From DATAEE01 sp036258175 (GTDB taxonomy: Bacteria > Acidobacteriota > Vicinamibacteria > Vicinamibacterales > 2-12-FULL-66-21): a DNA stretch of 64,000 nucleotides. A program made the translations under genes and the position numbers. Below the pieces are notes generated by a model that did no database searches, was not told where the DNA came from, and was given only the letters and a program-made list of their open reading frames with translations. This document shows positions 7,831-16,762 of the stretch, piece by piece. Positions within the stretch are counted from its first letter, which is position 1. Every line of letters starts with the position of its first letter. The stretch spans positions 8,850-72,849 of the forward strand of contig DATAEE010000161.1 of assembly GCA_036258175.1 (NCBI GenBank), written 5' to 3'.

Positions 7831-8952
7831 ATGGCGACGCTCGCCGACGTCCTCGAAGCGCGGACGGCAGAGGCGGCGCCGGAGCTGGTCGAGTCAATCG
7901 ACGGAAACCGGCTCCGCTGCTACGCGTGCGGCCATGCGTGTCCGATTCCCGAAGGACACGTCGGCGTTTGCAAAGTGCGGTTCAACCGCAACGGCCGGCT
8001 GCTCGTGCCCTGGGGATATGTCGGCGGCGTCCAGTGCGATCCCATCGAAAAAAAACCGTTCTTCCACGTCCGGCCGGGCGCGCTCGCGTTCAGCTTTGGC
8101 ATGCTCGGCTGCGATCTGCACTGTTCCTACTGTCAGAACTGGGTCACGTCGCAGGCGCTCCGTGACCCGATGGCGGTGGCGCCGCCCACGGACGTCACGC
8201 CCGAGTCGCTCGTCGAGGACGCGCTGGCTCTGGGCGCGAAGATCGTCGTGTCGACGTACAACGAACCACTCATCACGAGCGAGTGGGCGGTCGCGATCTT
8301 CAAGGAAGCGAGAGCCGCCGGATTGATGACCGCTTACGTGTCGAACGGGAACGGTACTGCCCGGGTGCTCGAGTACATCCGGCCCTGGATCGACTGCTAC
8401 AAGATCGATCTCAAGAGCTTCGACGATCGACATTACCGCTCGCTCGGCGGCCGCATTCAGCCCATTCTCGACACGATCAAGGCTCTCCACGCCATGGGCG
8501 TCTGGATCGAGATCGTCACCCTGCTCATCTCCGGTTTCAACGACTCGGACGACGAGCTCGAGCGCCTCGTGGCATTCGTAGCCGGGGTCTCGCCCGACAT
8601 CCCCTGGCACGTGACGGCGTTCCACAAGGACTACAAGATGCGCGACCCCGCAGACACGACACCCGAGATGCTGATGCGGGCGGCTGACATCGGGCGGCGT
8701 GCAGGACTGCGTTACGTGTACGCGGGCAACTTGCCGGGGCGGGTTGGCGATCTCGAGGATACGTGCTGCGCGTCGTGCGGCCAGCGGCTGGTCGAGCGGT
8801 TTGGGTACTTGATCCGCGATTATCGCGTAACGCCTAGTGGCTCATGTCCCTCGTGCGGCACGCCTGTTCCCGGTTTGTGGGGATCGGGGTTCGACGGACA
8901 AATCACGTCCCGTCCGTTTGTGCCCGGTACAAGAAGGTTCCGAACCCTGTAA
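7831..8952 (+). CDS. amrS: AmmeMemoRadiSam-system radical SAM enzyme
   Basis: 373 residues. The N-terminal region has a cysteine cluster (RCYACGHACPIPEGHVGVC), then the radical SAM [4Fe-4S] motif C94-x3-C98-x2-C101 in GMLGCDLHCSYCQNW, and a C-terminal zinc-ribbon-like pair (CCASCGQRL and CPSCGTPVPGLWG). This order is characteristic of the radical SAM member of the AMMECR1/Memo/radical SAM set found in archaea and many bacteria. The partner proteins AMMECR1 and Memo are not in this window. The reaction of the system is not settled. The start ATG at 7831 follows the sequence CAT directly, forming CATATG. A hairpin follows the stop. Confidence 0.9.
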   Translation: MATLADVLEARTAEAAPELVESIDGNRLRCYACGHACPIPEGHVGVCKVRFNRNGRLLVPWGYVGGVQCDPIEKKPFFHVRPGALAFSFGMLGCDLHCSYCQNWVTSQALRDPMAVAPPTDVTPESLVEDALALGAKIVVSTYNEPLITSEWAVAIFKEARAAGLMTAYVSNGNGTARVLEYIRPWIDCYKIDLKSFDDRHYRSLGGRIQPILDTIKALHAMGVWIEIVTLLISGFNDSDDELERLVAFVAGVSPDIPWHVTAFHKDYKMRDPADTTPEMLMRAADIGRRAGLRYVYAGNLPGRVGDLEDTCCASCGQRLVERFGYLIRDYRVTPSGSCPSCGTPVPGLWGSGFDGQITSRPFVPGTRRFRTL

Positions 8953-8964
8953 GCGACAGTGTAG

Positions 8965-8984
8965 GCCCGACCTTTAGGTCGGGC
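8965..8984. terminator. Perfect 8-bp hairpin with TTTA loop after amrS; possible terminator or dispersed palindrome
   Basis: GCCCGACC, loop TTTA, GGTCGGGC. It sits 12 bases after the amrS stop and 9 bases before the stop of the convergent oxidase gene, so it could end transcription from both sides, though no T-run follows. The same TTTA/TAAA-loop design recurs at 24009-24024 and 53471-53486. Confidence 0.55.
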
Positions 8985-8993
8985 GTGCTCGGA

Positions 8994-10382
8994 TCACCCG
9001 GATGGTGGAAATATTTTCCCCGGGTTAAGGATCCCGTTCGGATCGAACGCCGCCTTCACGCGTTTCATCAGCGCGATCTCGTCGGGCGACAGCTCGATCG
9101 AAAGGTAGGGCGCCTTCGCGAAGCCGATGCCGTGCTCGCCGCTGATCGACCCTTCGAGCGCGACCACCGCTTCGAAAAGCGCGCGCTCGGCGTGGAGCGC
9201 ACGCGCCTCCGCGTCCGGGTCCGCAGGACTGACCATGATGTTGACGTGAATGTTGCCGTCGCCGACGTGCCCGAAACAGGGCATCGGCAGCCGGTAGTCG
9301 GCCTGCAGTCGCTTCACGAGCGCGATCAGCTCGGGCACGCGGCCCTTCGGCACGACGACGTCGTGGTTGTGCTTGATAGGCGCGATCGTCTTGAGCGAGT
9401 GAGACAGTTCGCGCCGCACCCGCCACAAGTCGATGCGTTCCGCCTCGGAATGTGAGCGCCGGACCTCGGTCGCGCCGGCGTCCCGGCAGGCCGACTCAAC
9501 GCGCGCTGCCTCCCCTTGAACCAGCTCCGACAGCCCGTCCACTTCGATCAGCAGGAGCGCGCCTGTGCCCGGCGGGGCAAGCGTCGCCTCACCCAGATAC
9601 GCGGACACCGCGTCGAGGCACTCGCCATCGACAAGCTCGAGCGCCGCGGGGACCACGCGCGCACGAATGAGGCGCGTGACGGCGTCGACCGCCGACTCCA
9701 CCGACGGGAACGTGGCGCGAAGTGCGGCCTGAACGGGAGGCTTCGGGATGAGGCGCAGAATGGCCTTCGTGATGATCGCCAGCGTCCCCTCGGACCCGAT
9801 GAGGAGGTGCGTGAGGTCGTAGCCGACGACGTTTTTGACGACTTTGCCTCCGGTCTCGACGATCTCGCCGGTCGGCAGCACCGCTTCGAGTCCGAGGACG
9901 TACTGCTTGGTCGTCCCGTACTTGAACGCGCGAGGGCCGCCCGCGCACTCTGCGATGTTGCCACCGATCACGGACTGCCTGAGGCTCGCCGGATCAGGTG
10001 GGTAAAAGAGGCCGACCCGTTCAACGGCATCCTGGAGATCACCCGTGACCACGTTCGGTTCGACAACGGCGATCAGGTTCGCCTCGTCGATTTCGAGAAT
10101 CCGGTTCAAGCGCTCGAGCGACAGAACAACGCCGCCGAGGAGCGGGACGGCGCCGCCCGTGTAACCTGTCCCGCCGCCACGCGGGACGATCGGCACGCGC
10201 GCCTCGTTGCAGAGCCGCACGATGGCGGAGACCTCGGCGGTGGAACCCGGGAGGATGACGAGGTCCGGCGGTCGGCCCTTGCGGAGCGCATCGGCGCCGT
10301 AGACCTCGCGCGATGCCGGGTCGGATCGAACGAACGACGGACCAGTGATTGAGGTGACAGCCCGGACGAACGCGTCGGTCAC
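8994..10382 (-). CDS. glcD: FAD-linked oxidase, GlcD/D-lactate dehydrogenase type
   Basis: 462 residues from GTG at 10382, which overlaps the aminotransferase stop as GTGA. The VAO/PCMH FAD-binding domain (about 30-215) shows VPIVPRGGGTGYTGGAVP and the conserved FYPPDPAS...SVIGGNIAECAGG stretch; the C-terminal FAD-linked oxidase domain contains HNHDVVVPKGR, FGHVGDGNIHVN and SGEHGIG, the usual landmarks of GlcD, D-lactate and D-2-hydroxyglutarate dehydrogenases. It would oxidise a 2-hydroxy acid to the 2-oxo acid. The iron-sulfur subunits GlcE/GlcF are absent here. Pairing with an aminotransferase suggests a short 2-hydroxy/2-oxo/amino acid route, an inference. Confidence 0.9.
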   Translation of the reverse strand: MTDAFVRAVTSITGPSFVRSDPASREVYGADALRKGRPPDLVILPGSTAEVSAIVRLCNEARVPIVPRGGGTGYTGGAVPLLGGVVLSLERLNRILEIDEANLIAVVEPNVVTGDLQDAVERVGLFYPPDPASLRQSVIGGNIAECAGGPRAFKYGTTKQYVLGLEAVLPTGEIVETGGKVVKNVVGYDLTHLLIGSEGTLAIITKAILRLIPKPPVQAALRATFPSVESAVDAVTRLIRARVVPAALELVDGECLDAVSAYLGEATLAPPGTGALLLIEVDGLSELVQGEAARVESACRDAGATEVRRSHSEAERIDLWRVRRELSHSLKTIAPIKHNHDVVVPKGRVPELIALVKRLQADYRLPMPCFGHVGDGNIHVNIMVSPADPDAEARALHAERALFEAVVALEGSISGEHGIGFAKAPYLSIELSPDEIALMKRVKAAFDPNGILNPGKIFPPSG

Positions 10383-11575
10383 ACGACGGCGCCGGCGTGC
10401 GCGCGAACGAACTGAAGAATCCGCGTCGCGCCTTCCTGGAGACGATCGAGCGACGCCGCATACGAAATGCGGAGGTAGCCCGGAGCGTCGAACGCCTCGC
10501 CGGCGGTCAGAGCAACGCGCGCCTTGTCGAGCAGCGCCTGCGCGAGGTCGGCGGATGTCCGGAAGCCGTCTGGCGACAGCACGTCGCTGACGTCGATGAA
10601 CAGGTAGAAGGCGCCGGACGGCTTGACGACCCGCAGCCTCGGATCGGCGGCGAGCCAGTCGCAGAGCTGATCGCGGCGCTGGCGGTACTCGTCCAGCATC
10701 TCCACGACGCACTCCTGCGGGCCGGTCAGCGCCGCGACCGCGGCCCGCTGCGCGATCGAGTTCGCGTTCGACGTCGCATTGCTCTGAATCGCGTTGCAGG
10801 CTTTGATCACTTCCGCCGGGCCGACGGCCCAGCCGCAGCGCCAGCCGGTCATCGCGTAGGATTTCGAGGCCGATCCGCAGAGCACCGTGCAGTCGCGCAG
10901 GCGCGTGGCGAGCACACCAGGAAGATTGTGGGGCACGCGGTCGTAAATCAGCTGCTCGTAGCAGAGATCGAGCACGATCCAGATGCCGCGGCGTGCCGCC
11001 TCGCTGGCGATCGCGGCCAGATCATCCTCGCTCATCAGCGCGCCCGTCGGGTTGCCGGGCGAGTTGATGACGATCCCTTTTGTCCGCGGCGTCAACGCGT
11101 CGAGAAACATGCCGGCGTCGGGCCGGAACCCGTCCTCCATGTGAGTCCGAACGATGACCGGCGTCGCGTCCGCGAGCTTTACTTGTTCGGGAATCGTCGG
11201 CCAGCCGGGCGCGTGCGTGATGACTTCGTCGCCCGCACCGAACAGGGCGAGGGTCGTGTTGTAGAGTGCCTGCTTTCCGCCGGCAGTGACGATCACTTCG
11301 GCCGGCGTGTAATCGATGCCGTAGTCGGCCCGATAGCGCGCGCAGACCGCGCTCCGCAGCTCCTCGATTCCCGCGTTGGTCGTGTATTTCGTGAAGCCCG
11401 CGTCGAGCGCGCGGCGCGCCGCGTCGACGACATGCGCCGGCGTCGGAAAGTCCGGCTCCCCCGCTCCCAGATCGACGATGTCGATTCCCTGGCGGCGGAG
11501 GCGCTCCGCCTCAGCGGCAACTTTCATCGTCGGCGACGGCGATACTGACTTCATTCGTTGCGAGAGCATCGGCAT
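10379..11575 (-). CDS. Class I/II pyridoxal-phosphate aminotransferase (aspartate aminotransferase-like)
   Basis: 398 residues, the standard size of subgroup Ib aspartate aminotransferases. GAGEPDFPTP near residue 37, NSPGNPTGA at about 171 and the PLP lysine K238 in GSASKSYAMTGWRCGW are all present; the C-terminal FYLFIDVSD and YLRISYAASLDRL also fit. It moves an amino group between an amino acid and a 2-oxo acid using PLP. The exact substrate cannot be set from sequence; aspartate/2-oxoglutarate or prephenate are family options. The downstream FAD oxidase gene is coupled by a 4-base overlap. An internal ATG 8 codons later is an alternative start. Confidence 0.9.
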   Translation of the reverse strand: MPMLSQRMKSVSPSPTMKVAAEAERLRRQGIDIVDLGAGEPDFPTPAHVVDAARRALDAGFTKYTTNAGIEELRSAVCARYRADYGIDYTPAEVIVTAGGKQALYNTTLALFGAGDEVITHAPGWPTIPEQVKLADATPVIVRTHMEDGFRPDAGMFLDALTPRTKGIVINSPGNPTGALMSEDDLAAIASEAARRGIWIVLDLCYEQLIYDRVPHNLPGVLATRLRDCTVLCGSASKSYAMTGWRCGWAVGPAEVIKACNAIQSNATSNANSIAQRAAVAALTGPQECVVEMLDEYRQRRDQLCDWLAADPRLRVVKPSGAFYLFIDVSDVLSPDGFRTSADLAQALLDKARVALTAGEAFDAPGYLRISYAASLDRLQEGATRILQFVRAHAGAVV

Positions 11576-11664
11576 CTACTCGTTCATTGTGGATTTCTGA
11601 TTGCTGATTGCTGACTAAACTTTAATTCCACCGTCCACATTCCACAATCAGCCAACGGGCCGGG
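11576..11664. repeat. AT-richer spacer with short repeats and an inverted repeat between coaD and the aminotransferase gene
   Basis: The spacer carries repeated TGATTGC units (about 11597-11613) and the inverted pair ATTGTGGA (11586-11593) and TCCACAAT (11641-11648). The two arms could fold into a long imperfect hairpin. Similar words (ATTCAGGAATCCACATTC; CAACAATCAGCAATCGGC) occur in the spacers 41721-41740 and 43164-43190. Both flanking genes run leftward, so it could hold the aminotransferase promoter and the coaD terminator; no clear promoter boxes are seen. Confidence 0.45.
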
Positions 11665-12171
11665 CTAGGCCCTTCTCGTAGTTCCGGCAAGTTGTTTTTC
11701 GCGGAGCCGTGCCTCGACCCCGGGGGGAACCAATCCGGCGACAGAGCCGCCGAGCGCGACCACTTCCTTCACAAGCTTTGAGCTGACGTATGTGTACGGC
11801 TCGGCCGGCATCATGAACACCGTTTCGACCTCGCCGTTGAGGCGCCGGTTCATTAGCGCCATTTGCATCTCGTACTCGAAGTCGGAGACCGCCCGGAGCC
11901 CGCGCACGATGACCTGTGCTTTCCTGCGGCGCACGTAGTCGACCAGCAGGCCATCGAACGTGTCCACCTCCACGTTCGAATGGGTGCGGAACGTTTCACG
12001 CGCGATCTCGACGCGCTCGGCGACGGTGAAGAGCGGCTTCTTTTCGAGGTTCAGCAGGAGCGCCACAACGATCCGATCGAAAAGGCGTGCGCCACGCTCG
12101 ATGATGTCGACGTGGCCGTTGGTGATCGGATCGAAGGAGCCTGGGTAGACCGCGATGACGTCTTGTTTCAT
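11665..12171 (-). CDS. coaD: Phosphopantetheine adenylyltransferase
   Basis: 168 residues, the normal CoaD length. The nucleotidyltransferase motif PGSFDPITNGHVDII with its T/H-x-G-H signature lies near the start; YVRRRKAQVIVRGLRAVSDFEYEMQMA and the late motif YVSSKLVKEV (equivalent to the usual ISSTLVRE) are also present. It joins ATP and 4'-phosphopantetheine to give dephospho-CoA, the penultimate step of CoA synthesis in the cytoplasm. The start ATG overlaps the stop of rsmD as ATGA; the rsmD-coaD pair is a very common bacterial gene order, which supports both calls. Confidence 0.97.
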   Translation of the reverse strand: MKQDVIAVYPGSFDPITNGHVDIIERGARLFDRIVVALLLNLEKKPLFTVAERVEIARETFRTHSNVEVDTFDGLLVDYVRRRKAQVIVRGLRAVSDFEYEMQMALMNRRLNGEVETVFMMPAEPYTYVSSKLVKEVVALGGSVAGLVPPGVEARLREKQLAGTTRRA

Positions 12172-12701
12172 GTTGATCTGCGGCCGTAGAAAGAGAGCGC
12201 GCTGTCCCCCGACACCACCGTGCGGCGGCGCTCCAGCGGCCCGGCGCGCTCCGGTGGCGACTGTCGCCGCGCGTGCTCGAGCACCACGAGGCCGGTAGGC
12301 GCGGCGAGCGCACCCGCCGCCTCGAGCGCGGCTGACGGCTCTTCGTCGTACGGCGGATCGAGCACGATGAGATCGAAGCCGCCCGGCACCGTCTCGCGGG
12401 TAAACTCAGCGCGGATAATAACATACCCTTCCGAGACGCCGCAGCGCTCGAGGTTCTCTTCGACGAGCGCCGCCGCGCGCTGATCGCGCTCGACGAAGAC
12501 GACTTCGCGCGCGCCGCGGCTCAGCGCCTCGATGCCGACGGCGCCGGTGCCCGCGTACCCGTCGAGCACGCGTGCGTCCGTGACCGACGCGCCCAGAATG
12601 TTGAAGAGCGTCTCGCGAAGTTTATCGGAGGTCGGGCGCAAGCCGCTCCACTTCGGTGACTGGAGGCGCCGGCCCTTCAGTGTGCCCGCTATTACGCGCA
12701 T
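12168..12701 (-). CDS. rsmD: 16S rRNA (guanine-966 N2)-methyltransferase
   Basis: 177 residues from ATG at 12701 (MRVIAGTLKGRRLQ), the standard RsmD beginning; the open frame further upstream only reads through the repeat block and recG. GLRPTSDKLRETLFNIL, the SAM-binding VLDGYAGTGAVGIEALSRGA and the catalytic DPPY motif (LIVLDPPYDEEP) are all seen. It methylates G966 of 16S rRNA during 30S assembly. The TGA overlaps the coaD start as ATGA. Upstream lies the 160-base GC-rich repeat block that separates it from recG. Confidence 0.96.
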   Translation of the reverse strand: MRVIAGTLKGRRLQSPKWSGLRPTSDKLRETLFNILGASVTDARVLDGYAGTGAVGIEALSRGAREVVFVERDQRAAALVEENLERCGVSEGYVIIRAEFTRETVPGGFDLIVLDPPYDEEPSAALEAAGALAAPTGLVVLEHARRQSPPERAGPLERRRTVVSGDSALSFYGRRST

Positions 12702-12705
12702 CTCA

Positions 12706-12866
12706 TTCGTGCCTCGGGGTTCGTGCCGCGTGCCTCGGGCAGTGCCTCGTGGCCTCGTGCCTCGGCTTGGTGCCACGACGCTCGAGGCGCCGAGGCACGA
12801 AGTACCGCCCGAGGTCCGTGGCACGAGGTACCGCCCGAGGCTCGAAGCACGAGTCCCGAGGCACGT
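12706..12866. repeat. GC-rich repeat block with many copies of GTGCCTCG/CGAGGCAC between recG and rsmD
   Basis: The left half has several copies of CGTGCCTCGGG-like words (12709, 12729, 12742, 12757) and the right half the reverse complement CCGAGGCAC (from about 12790 and 12855), so the whole can fold into a branched hairpin. The right half also has a 26-base tandem near-repeat, each unit containing GTACCGCCCGAGG (about 12802 and 12829). It is not a CRISPR array: units are too short, unspaced and in both orientations. It may be a REP-like element, a strong terminator/processing site or an unstable slippage tract. Confidence 0.75.
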
Positions 12867-12876
12867 ATTCGGCTTG

Positions 12877-14991
12877 TCATCCCACTCCGACGAGGCCGAA
12901 GCGGCGCGCCCACGTCGCTCCGACGAGCTCGACCGTCGCGCGCGCCTCGTCGCCTCGGTCGAGCCAGGCCGCGGCTTCGCGTCGCGCGTCCTCCATGAGC
13001 CGGTGGTCGCGAACCAAATCACCCATTCGCAGCGTAGGCATTCCTGACTGACGTGTGCCGAAAAAATCTCCAGGCCCGCGAAGCTCGAGATCCTTCTCGG
13101 CAATGACGAACCCATCGGTGCTCGCGGCGATCGCTTTGAGTCTTGCCTGTCCCTGCTCGGTGAGCGGCGGCTGATACAACAGAATGCAGTGGGACTGGTG
13201 GTCGCCGCGGCCGACGCGGCCGCGCAGCTGGTGGAGCTGCGACAACCCGAAGCGCTCGGCGTGCTCGACGACCATGACGCTCGCGTTCGCCACGTCGACG
13301 CCTACTTCGATGACCGTCGTGGAGACGAGCACGTCGCGCTCGCCGCGGACGAACGCCTGCATCACGCGGTCCTTTTCCTCCTGCTTCAACCGGCCGTGCA
13401 GCAGCGCGACCCTGTACTCGGGGAACACCTCCTGGGTCAGGTGATCCGCCATGGCGGTTGCAGCGCGGAGATCAATCTTTTCTGACTCCTCGACGAGCGG
13501 ATAGACGACGTAGGCCTGTCGCCCTTCATCCAGCTTCTGCCGGATGAAGGCGTACACCTCATCACGCCGCGTTTCCGGCCGCACCGTCGTCAGGATCGGC
13601 TTGCGGCCGGGCGGCATGTCGGGAATCACCGACACGTCGAGGTCGCCGTAGGCCGTCAGCGACAACGTGCGCGGAATCGGCGTCGCGGTCATCACGAGCA
13701 CGTCGGGATGCAGCCCCTTCGCGCGCAGCTCCGCGCGCTGGAGGACCCCGAAGCGATGCTGCTCGTCGATGACGACCAGGCCCAACGATCGAAATCCAAC
13801 GCCTTCCTCTACCAGGGCGTGCGTGCCGATTGCCATGTGAATCGACCCGCCCGCCAGCTCGGCGAGCGCTTCCCGGCGTTGTCGCGCGGGCGTCGCCCCG
13901 GTGATGAGCGCGATCCGGAAACGAGATGACTCGAGGAGGCGGCGAATCGTGATGTAGTGCTGATCGGCCAGGATTTCCGTCGGGGCCATGAACGCGACTT
14001 GCAGGCCGTTCTCCATCGCGACGAGCGCCGCTGTCAGCGCGACGATGGTCTTGCCGGAGCCGACATCTCCCTGCAGCAGGCGGTTCATCGGCTGCGGCCG
14101 CTGCATGTCTTCGACGATTTCCTTGATCGCCTGCCGCTGCCCCGGCGTGAGCCTGAACGGCAGGAGCGCGCGCGCCGCGTCGCGAATCTCGTCGGTGATC
14201 ACGATTGGCTTCGGCTTCCGATCGGCGTCCGCGCGCCGCTTGCGCAGGAGAAGACCGGCCTGGAACAGAAAGAACTCTTCGAAAATCATCCGTACCTGCG
14301 CGGGCGATCGGAACCGGTTCAGGTCGTCGATCGAAGCCCCGGCGGGGGGAAAGTGCACCCCGGCAATCGCCTCGGCGAGCGGCGGTAGACTGCGCCGCCG
14401 CCGGACTTCCTCGGGCAGCGGGTCGCCGAGGTCCGCCGGCAGCCGCTCGAGCGCATGATGCACGATCGAGCGCTGCATCTTCGTGGTCAGCGTGCCGGTC
14501 TTCTCGTAGACAGGTACGATGCGGCCCGTGTGAATCGCATCTTCCTCGGGCCCGTCATCCCCCTCCTGCTTGACGATCTCGTACTGCGGATTGGTGAGCT
14601 GGTAGCCGCGGCCGCCGGTCAGCTCCAGCGTGCCGAACAGGATCACTTTCTGGCGCGGCTTGAACACATCTTTGAGAAACGGCTGATTGAGATACGAGAC
14701 GCGCAGCGTACCGCTCGCGTCTTTCACGATCATGTCGAAGATCTTGAAGCCGGGTCGGCGCGTCGCGCGGACGCCGGCGCTGAGAACGTCGACCAGCAGA
14801 GATGCCGACTCCCCCGGCTTCAACTCGGCGATCATCCGGAACTGGCCGCGATCTTCGTATCGAATCGGGAACCGGTACAACAGGTCTTCGACCGTCGCGA
14901 GGCCCACCCGCTGCAGGTCCGCCGCGCGACGGGGACCGACGCCTTTCAGGTACTGAAGGGGTGTCCGGAGAAATTCCTCTGCCGAAGACAC
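12877..14991 (-). CDS. recG: ATP-dependent DNA helicase RecG
   Basis: 704 residues. The N-terminal wedge region begins with PLQYLKGVGPRRAADLQRVG; the helicase part carries the P-loop LLQGDVGSGKTIVA, the DEQH box in LVVIDEQHRFG, MTATPIPRTLSL, and the C-terminal TRG-like segment (STDGFVIAEKDLELRGPGDFFGTRQSG). RecG remodels stalled replication forks and recombination intermediates. Length and motif order are normal. It may be co-transcribed with rsmD and coaD across the repeat block, but that block could also cut the operon in two. Confidence 0.97.
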   Translation of the reverse strand: MSSAEEFLRTPLQYLKGVGPRRAADLQRVGLATVEDLLYRFPIRYEDRGQFRMIAELKPGESASLLVDVLSAGVRATRRPGFKIFDMIVKDASGTLRVSYLNQPFLKDVFKPRQKVILFGTLELTGGRGYQLTNPQYEIVKQEGDDGPEEDAIHTGRIVPVYEKTGTLTTKMQRSIVHHALERLPADLGDPLPEEVRRRRSLPPLAEAIAGVHFPPAGASIDDLNRFRSPAQVRMIFEEFFLFQAGLLLRKRRADADRKPKPIVITDEIRDAARALLPFRLTPGQRQAIKEIVEDMQRPQPMNRLLQGDVGSGKTIVALTAALVAMENGLQVAFMAPTEILADQHYITIRRLLESSRFRIALITGATPARQRREALAELAGGSIHMAIGTHALVEEGVGFRSLGLVVIDEQHRFGVLQRAELRAKGLHPDVLVMTATPIPRTLSLTAYGDLDVSVIPDMPPGRKPILTTVRPETRRDEVYAFIRQKLDEGRQAYVVYPLVEESEKIDLRAATAMADHLTQEVFPEYRVALLHGRLKQEEKDRVMQAFVRGERDVLVSTTVIEVGVDVANASVMVVEHAERFGLSQLHQLRGRVGRGDHQSHCILLYQPPLTEQGQARLKAIAASTDGFVIAEKDLELRGPGDFFGTRQSGMPTLRMGDLVRDHRLMEDARREAAAWLDRGDEARATVELVGATWARRFGLVGVG

Positions 14992-15050
14992 TTCCGTGTG
15001 AGCTTACAATGCCCTTCGCTCTGGTGGTTACACCAAGCGTGGAGTTGCCG

Positions 15051-16679
15051 ATGCGAATGACACTCCTGCTCATCCTCCTGATGGCGTCGGCGTTGACGGC
15101 GCAGGACTCGGCGGCGCCACGGATCGAGTCGATCACGCAAGGCGATCTGCGCGCCGATCTCTTCTTTCTGGCTGGCGACGGCATGCGCGGGCGGCTGACG
15201 AATACGCCGGAAAACGCGCTGGCCGCCGATTGGATCAAGGCCAGGTTCGAGCGGCTCGGGTTGAAGCCGGCGGGGCCGGGCGGATCGTACGTTCAGTCGT
15301 ACAACCTGATGACGGCGACCATCGGGGCGGAAAACCAGATCGAGATCAACGGCGCGTCCCGGCGCCGCGCCGGCCAGGACTTTTATCCGCTTCGATTCAG
15401 TTCCACGGGCAGCGTCACGGCGGACGTCGTGTTCGCCGGTTTCGGCATCACGTCGCCCGAGCGGAAATACGACGACTTCGCGGGCGGCGCGATCAAGGGC
15501 AAGATCGCGCTCGTTATCGATCACGAGCCAGGTGAGCGAGACCCGAACAGCCCGTTCGACGGCGTTGTCACCGCGCAGGCCGCGAACCCGCTGCTGAAAG
15601 CGCTGGCAGCGCAGGAACACGGCGCGGTGGGCATCCTCTTCGTCGATGACGTCCACAACCATCCCGGCGAGGCAAACTTCGAGGCCAACGCGCGCAACTA
15701 CTGGCCCGAACGCACGCCCCGGATTGACAACTTCACCCTCGCCGCGTGGATGGAGAAAGTACGGATCCCCGCGGCACAGATCTCGCCGGCGCTTGCCGGT
15801 CAGATTCTGGCGGAGTCAGGCCGCACCCTGGAACAGCTTTCAACTGCCTCTGAGACCGAGCGCGGAATCACGCCAGTGGCGATTAATAGCGCGCGCGTAG
15901 AGATGACGACGTCGGTCGACCGTCACGTGGTCCCGGACCGCAACGTGCTGGCGGCGATCGAAGGCGCCGACGCCAAGCTAAAGGACGAATGGGTCGTCGT
16001 CTGCGCTCACATCGACCACAACGGCGCCGACGGGAACGAGATCTTCAACGGGGCCGACGACGATGGATCGGGAATCGTCGGGCTTCTGGAGATTGCCGAG
16101 GCCTGGACGCTCGCCGCTGCCGGCGGTCAGCGTCCCCGGCGCAGCGTGCTGTTCGCCGCCTGGAATTCCGAGGAACGTGGGCTGCTGGGCGCATGGGCCT
16201 ACACGGAGCGGCCCACGGTCGCGCCGCTCGACCGGATCACGGCGGTGCTCAACATGGACATGATCGGCCGCAACGAAGAAGTCCCGGTCGGGGGCGGGGC
16301 GCGGTTTCGCGGTCTCGATCTGCAGACCGCCGAGTCGAACCGGAACGCGACCAACGTGATTGGCACGACCCGCAGCGCGAGTCTGAAAGCCGCGATCGAA
16401 CGTGCGAACCGTTCGATCGGTCTCGAGCTCAAGTTCCGCTATGACAACAACGCCTCGAATCTGATGCGGCGCAGCGATCACTGGCCGTTCCTGCAGCGTG
16501 GAGTTCCCGGAGTCTGGTTCCATACCGGTCTCCACCCCGACTATCACACCGTCTACGACCGGCCGGAGAAGATCAACTACGAGAAGATGGAAAAGGTCGC
16601 GAGGCTGGTGTACCAAACGAGCTGGAATCTTGCTGTGACTGAACGGACGCCGGGAATGACGAACGCAACCATGAAGTAG
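15051..16679 (+). CDS. Secreted zinc aminopeptidase of family M28
   Basis: 542 residues from ATG at 15051 with GGAG six bases upstream. A signal peptide (MRMTLLLILLMASALTAQ) opens the protein; a PA-like insert (about 100-290) precedes the catalytic part. The M28 metal ligands can be read in order: H in CAHIDHNG, D in FNGADDDGSG, E-E in AWNSEERGLLG, D in VLNMDMIGRN and H in HTGLHPDYHTVYD. Such enzymes release N-terminal amino acids from peptides in the periplasm or outside the cell. It starts 59 bases from the divergent recG gene and stands alone. Confidence 0.93.
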   Translation: MRMTLLLILLMASALTAQDSAAPRIESITQGDLRADLFFLAGDGMRGRLTNTPENALAADWIKARFERLGLKPAGPGGSYVQSYNLMTATIGAENQIEINGASRRRAGQDFYPLRFSSTGSVTADVVFAGFGITSPERKYDDFAGGAIKGKIALVIDHEPGERDPNSPFDGVVTAQAANPLLKALAAQEHGAVGILFVDDVHNHPGEANFEANARNYWPERTPRIDNFTLAAWMEKVRIPAAQISPALAGQILAESGRTLEQLSTASETERGITPVAINSARVEMTTSVDRHVVPDRNVLAAIEGADAKLKDEWVVVCAHIDHNGADGNEIFNGADDDGSGIVGLLEIAEAWTLAAAGGQRPRRSVLFAAWNSEERGLLGAWAYTERPTVAPLDRITAVLNMDMIGRNEEVPVGGGARFRGLDLQTAESNRNATNVIGTTRSASLKAAIERANRSIGLELKFRYDNNASNLMRRSDHWPFLQRGVPGVWFHTGLHPDYHTVYDRPEKINYEKMEKVARLVYQTSWNLAVTERTPGMTNATMK

Positions 16680-16762
16680 CCCGGAAGAGGCATCCGCCCT
16701 TATCCTCCGCCTCATCCGTTCGCAGTGGCATTCCATTTGCTCCGTCTTCGCGCGCCTCGTCC

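Noticed and set aside
12706..12866. Possible CRISPR array
   Set aside because: Repeats are 8-13 bases, occur in both orientations and have no regular spacers.
12702..13115. Upstream extension of the rsmD frame
   Set aside because: Runs through the repeat block and antisense-phase recG sequence; the standard RsmD start lies at 12701.
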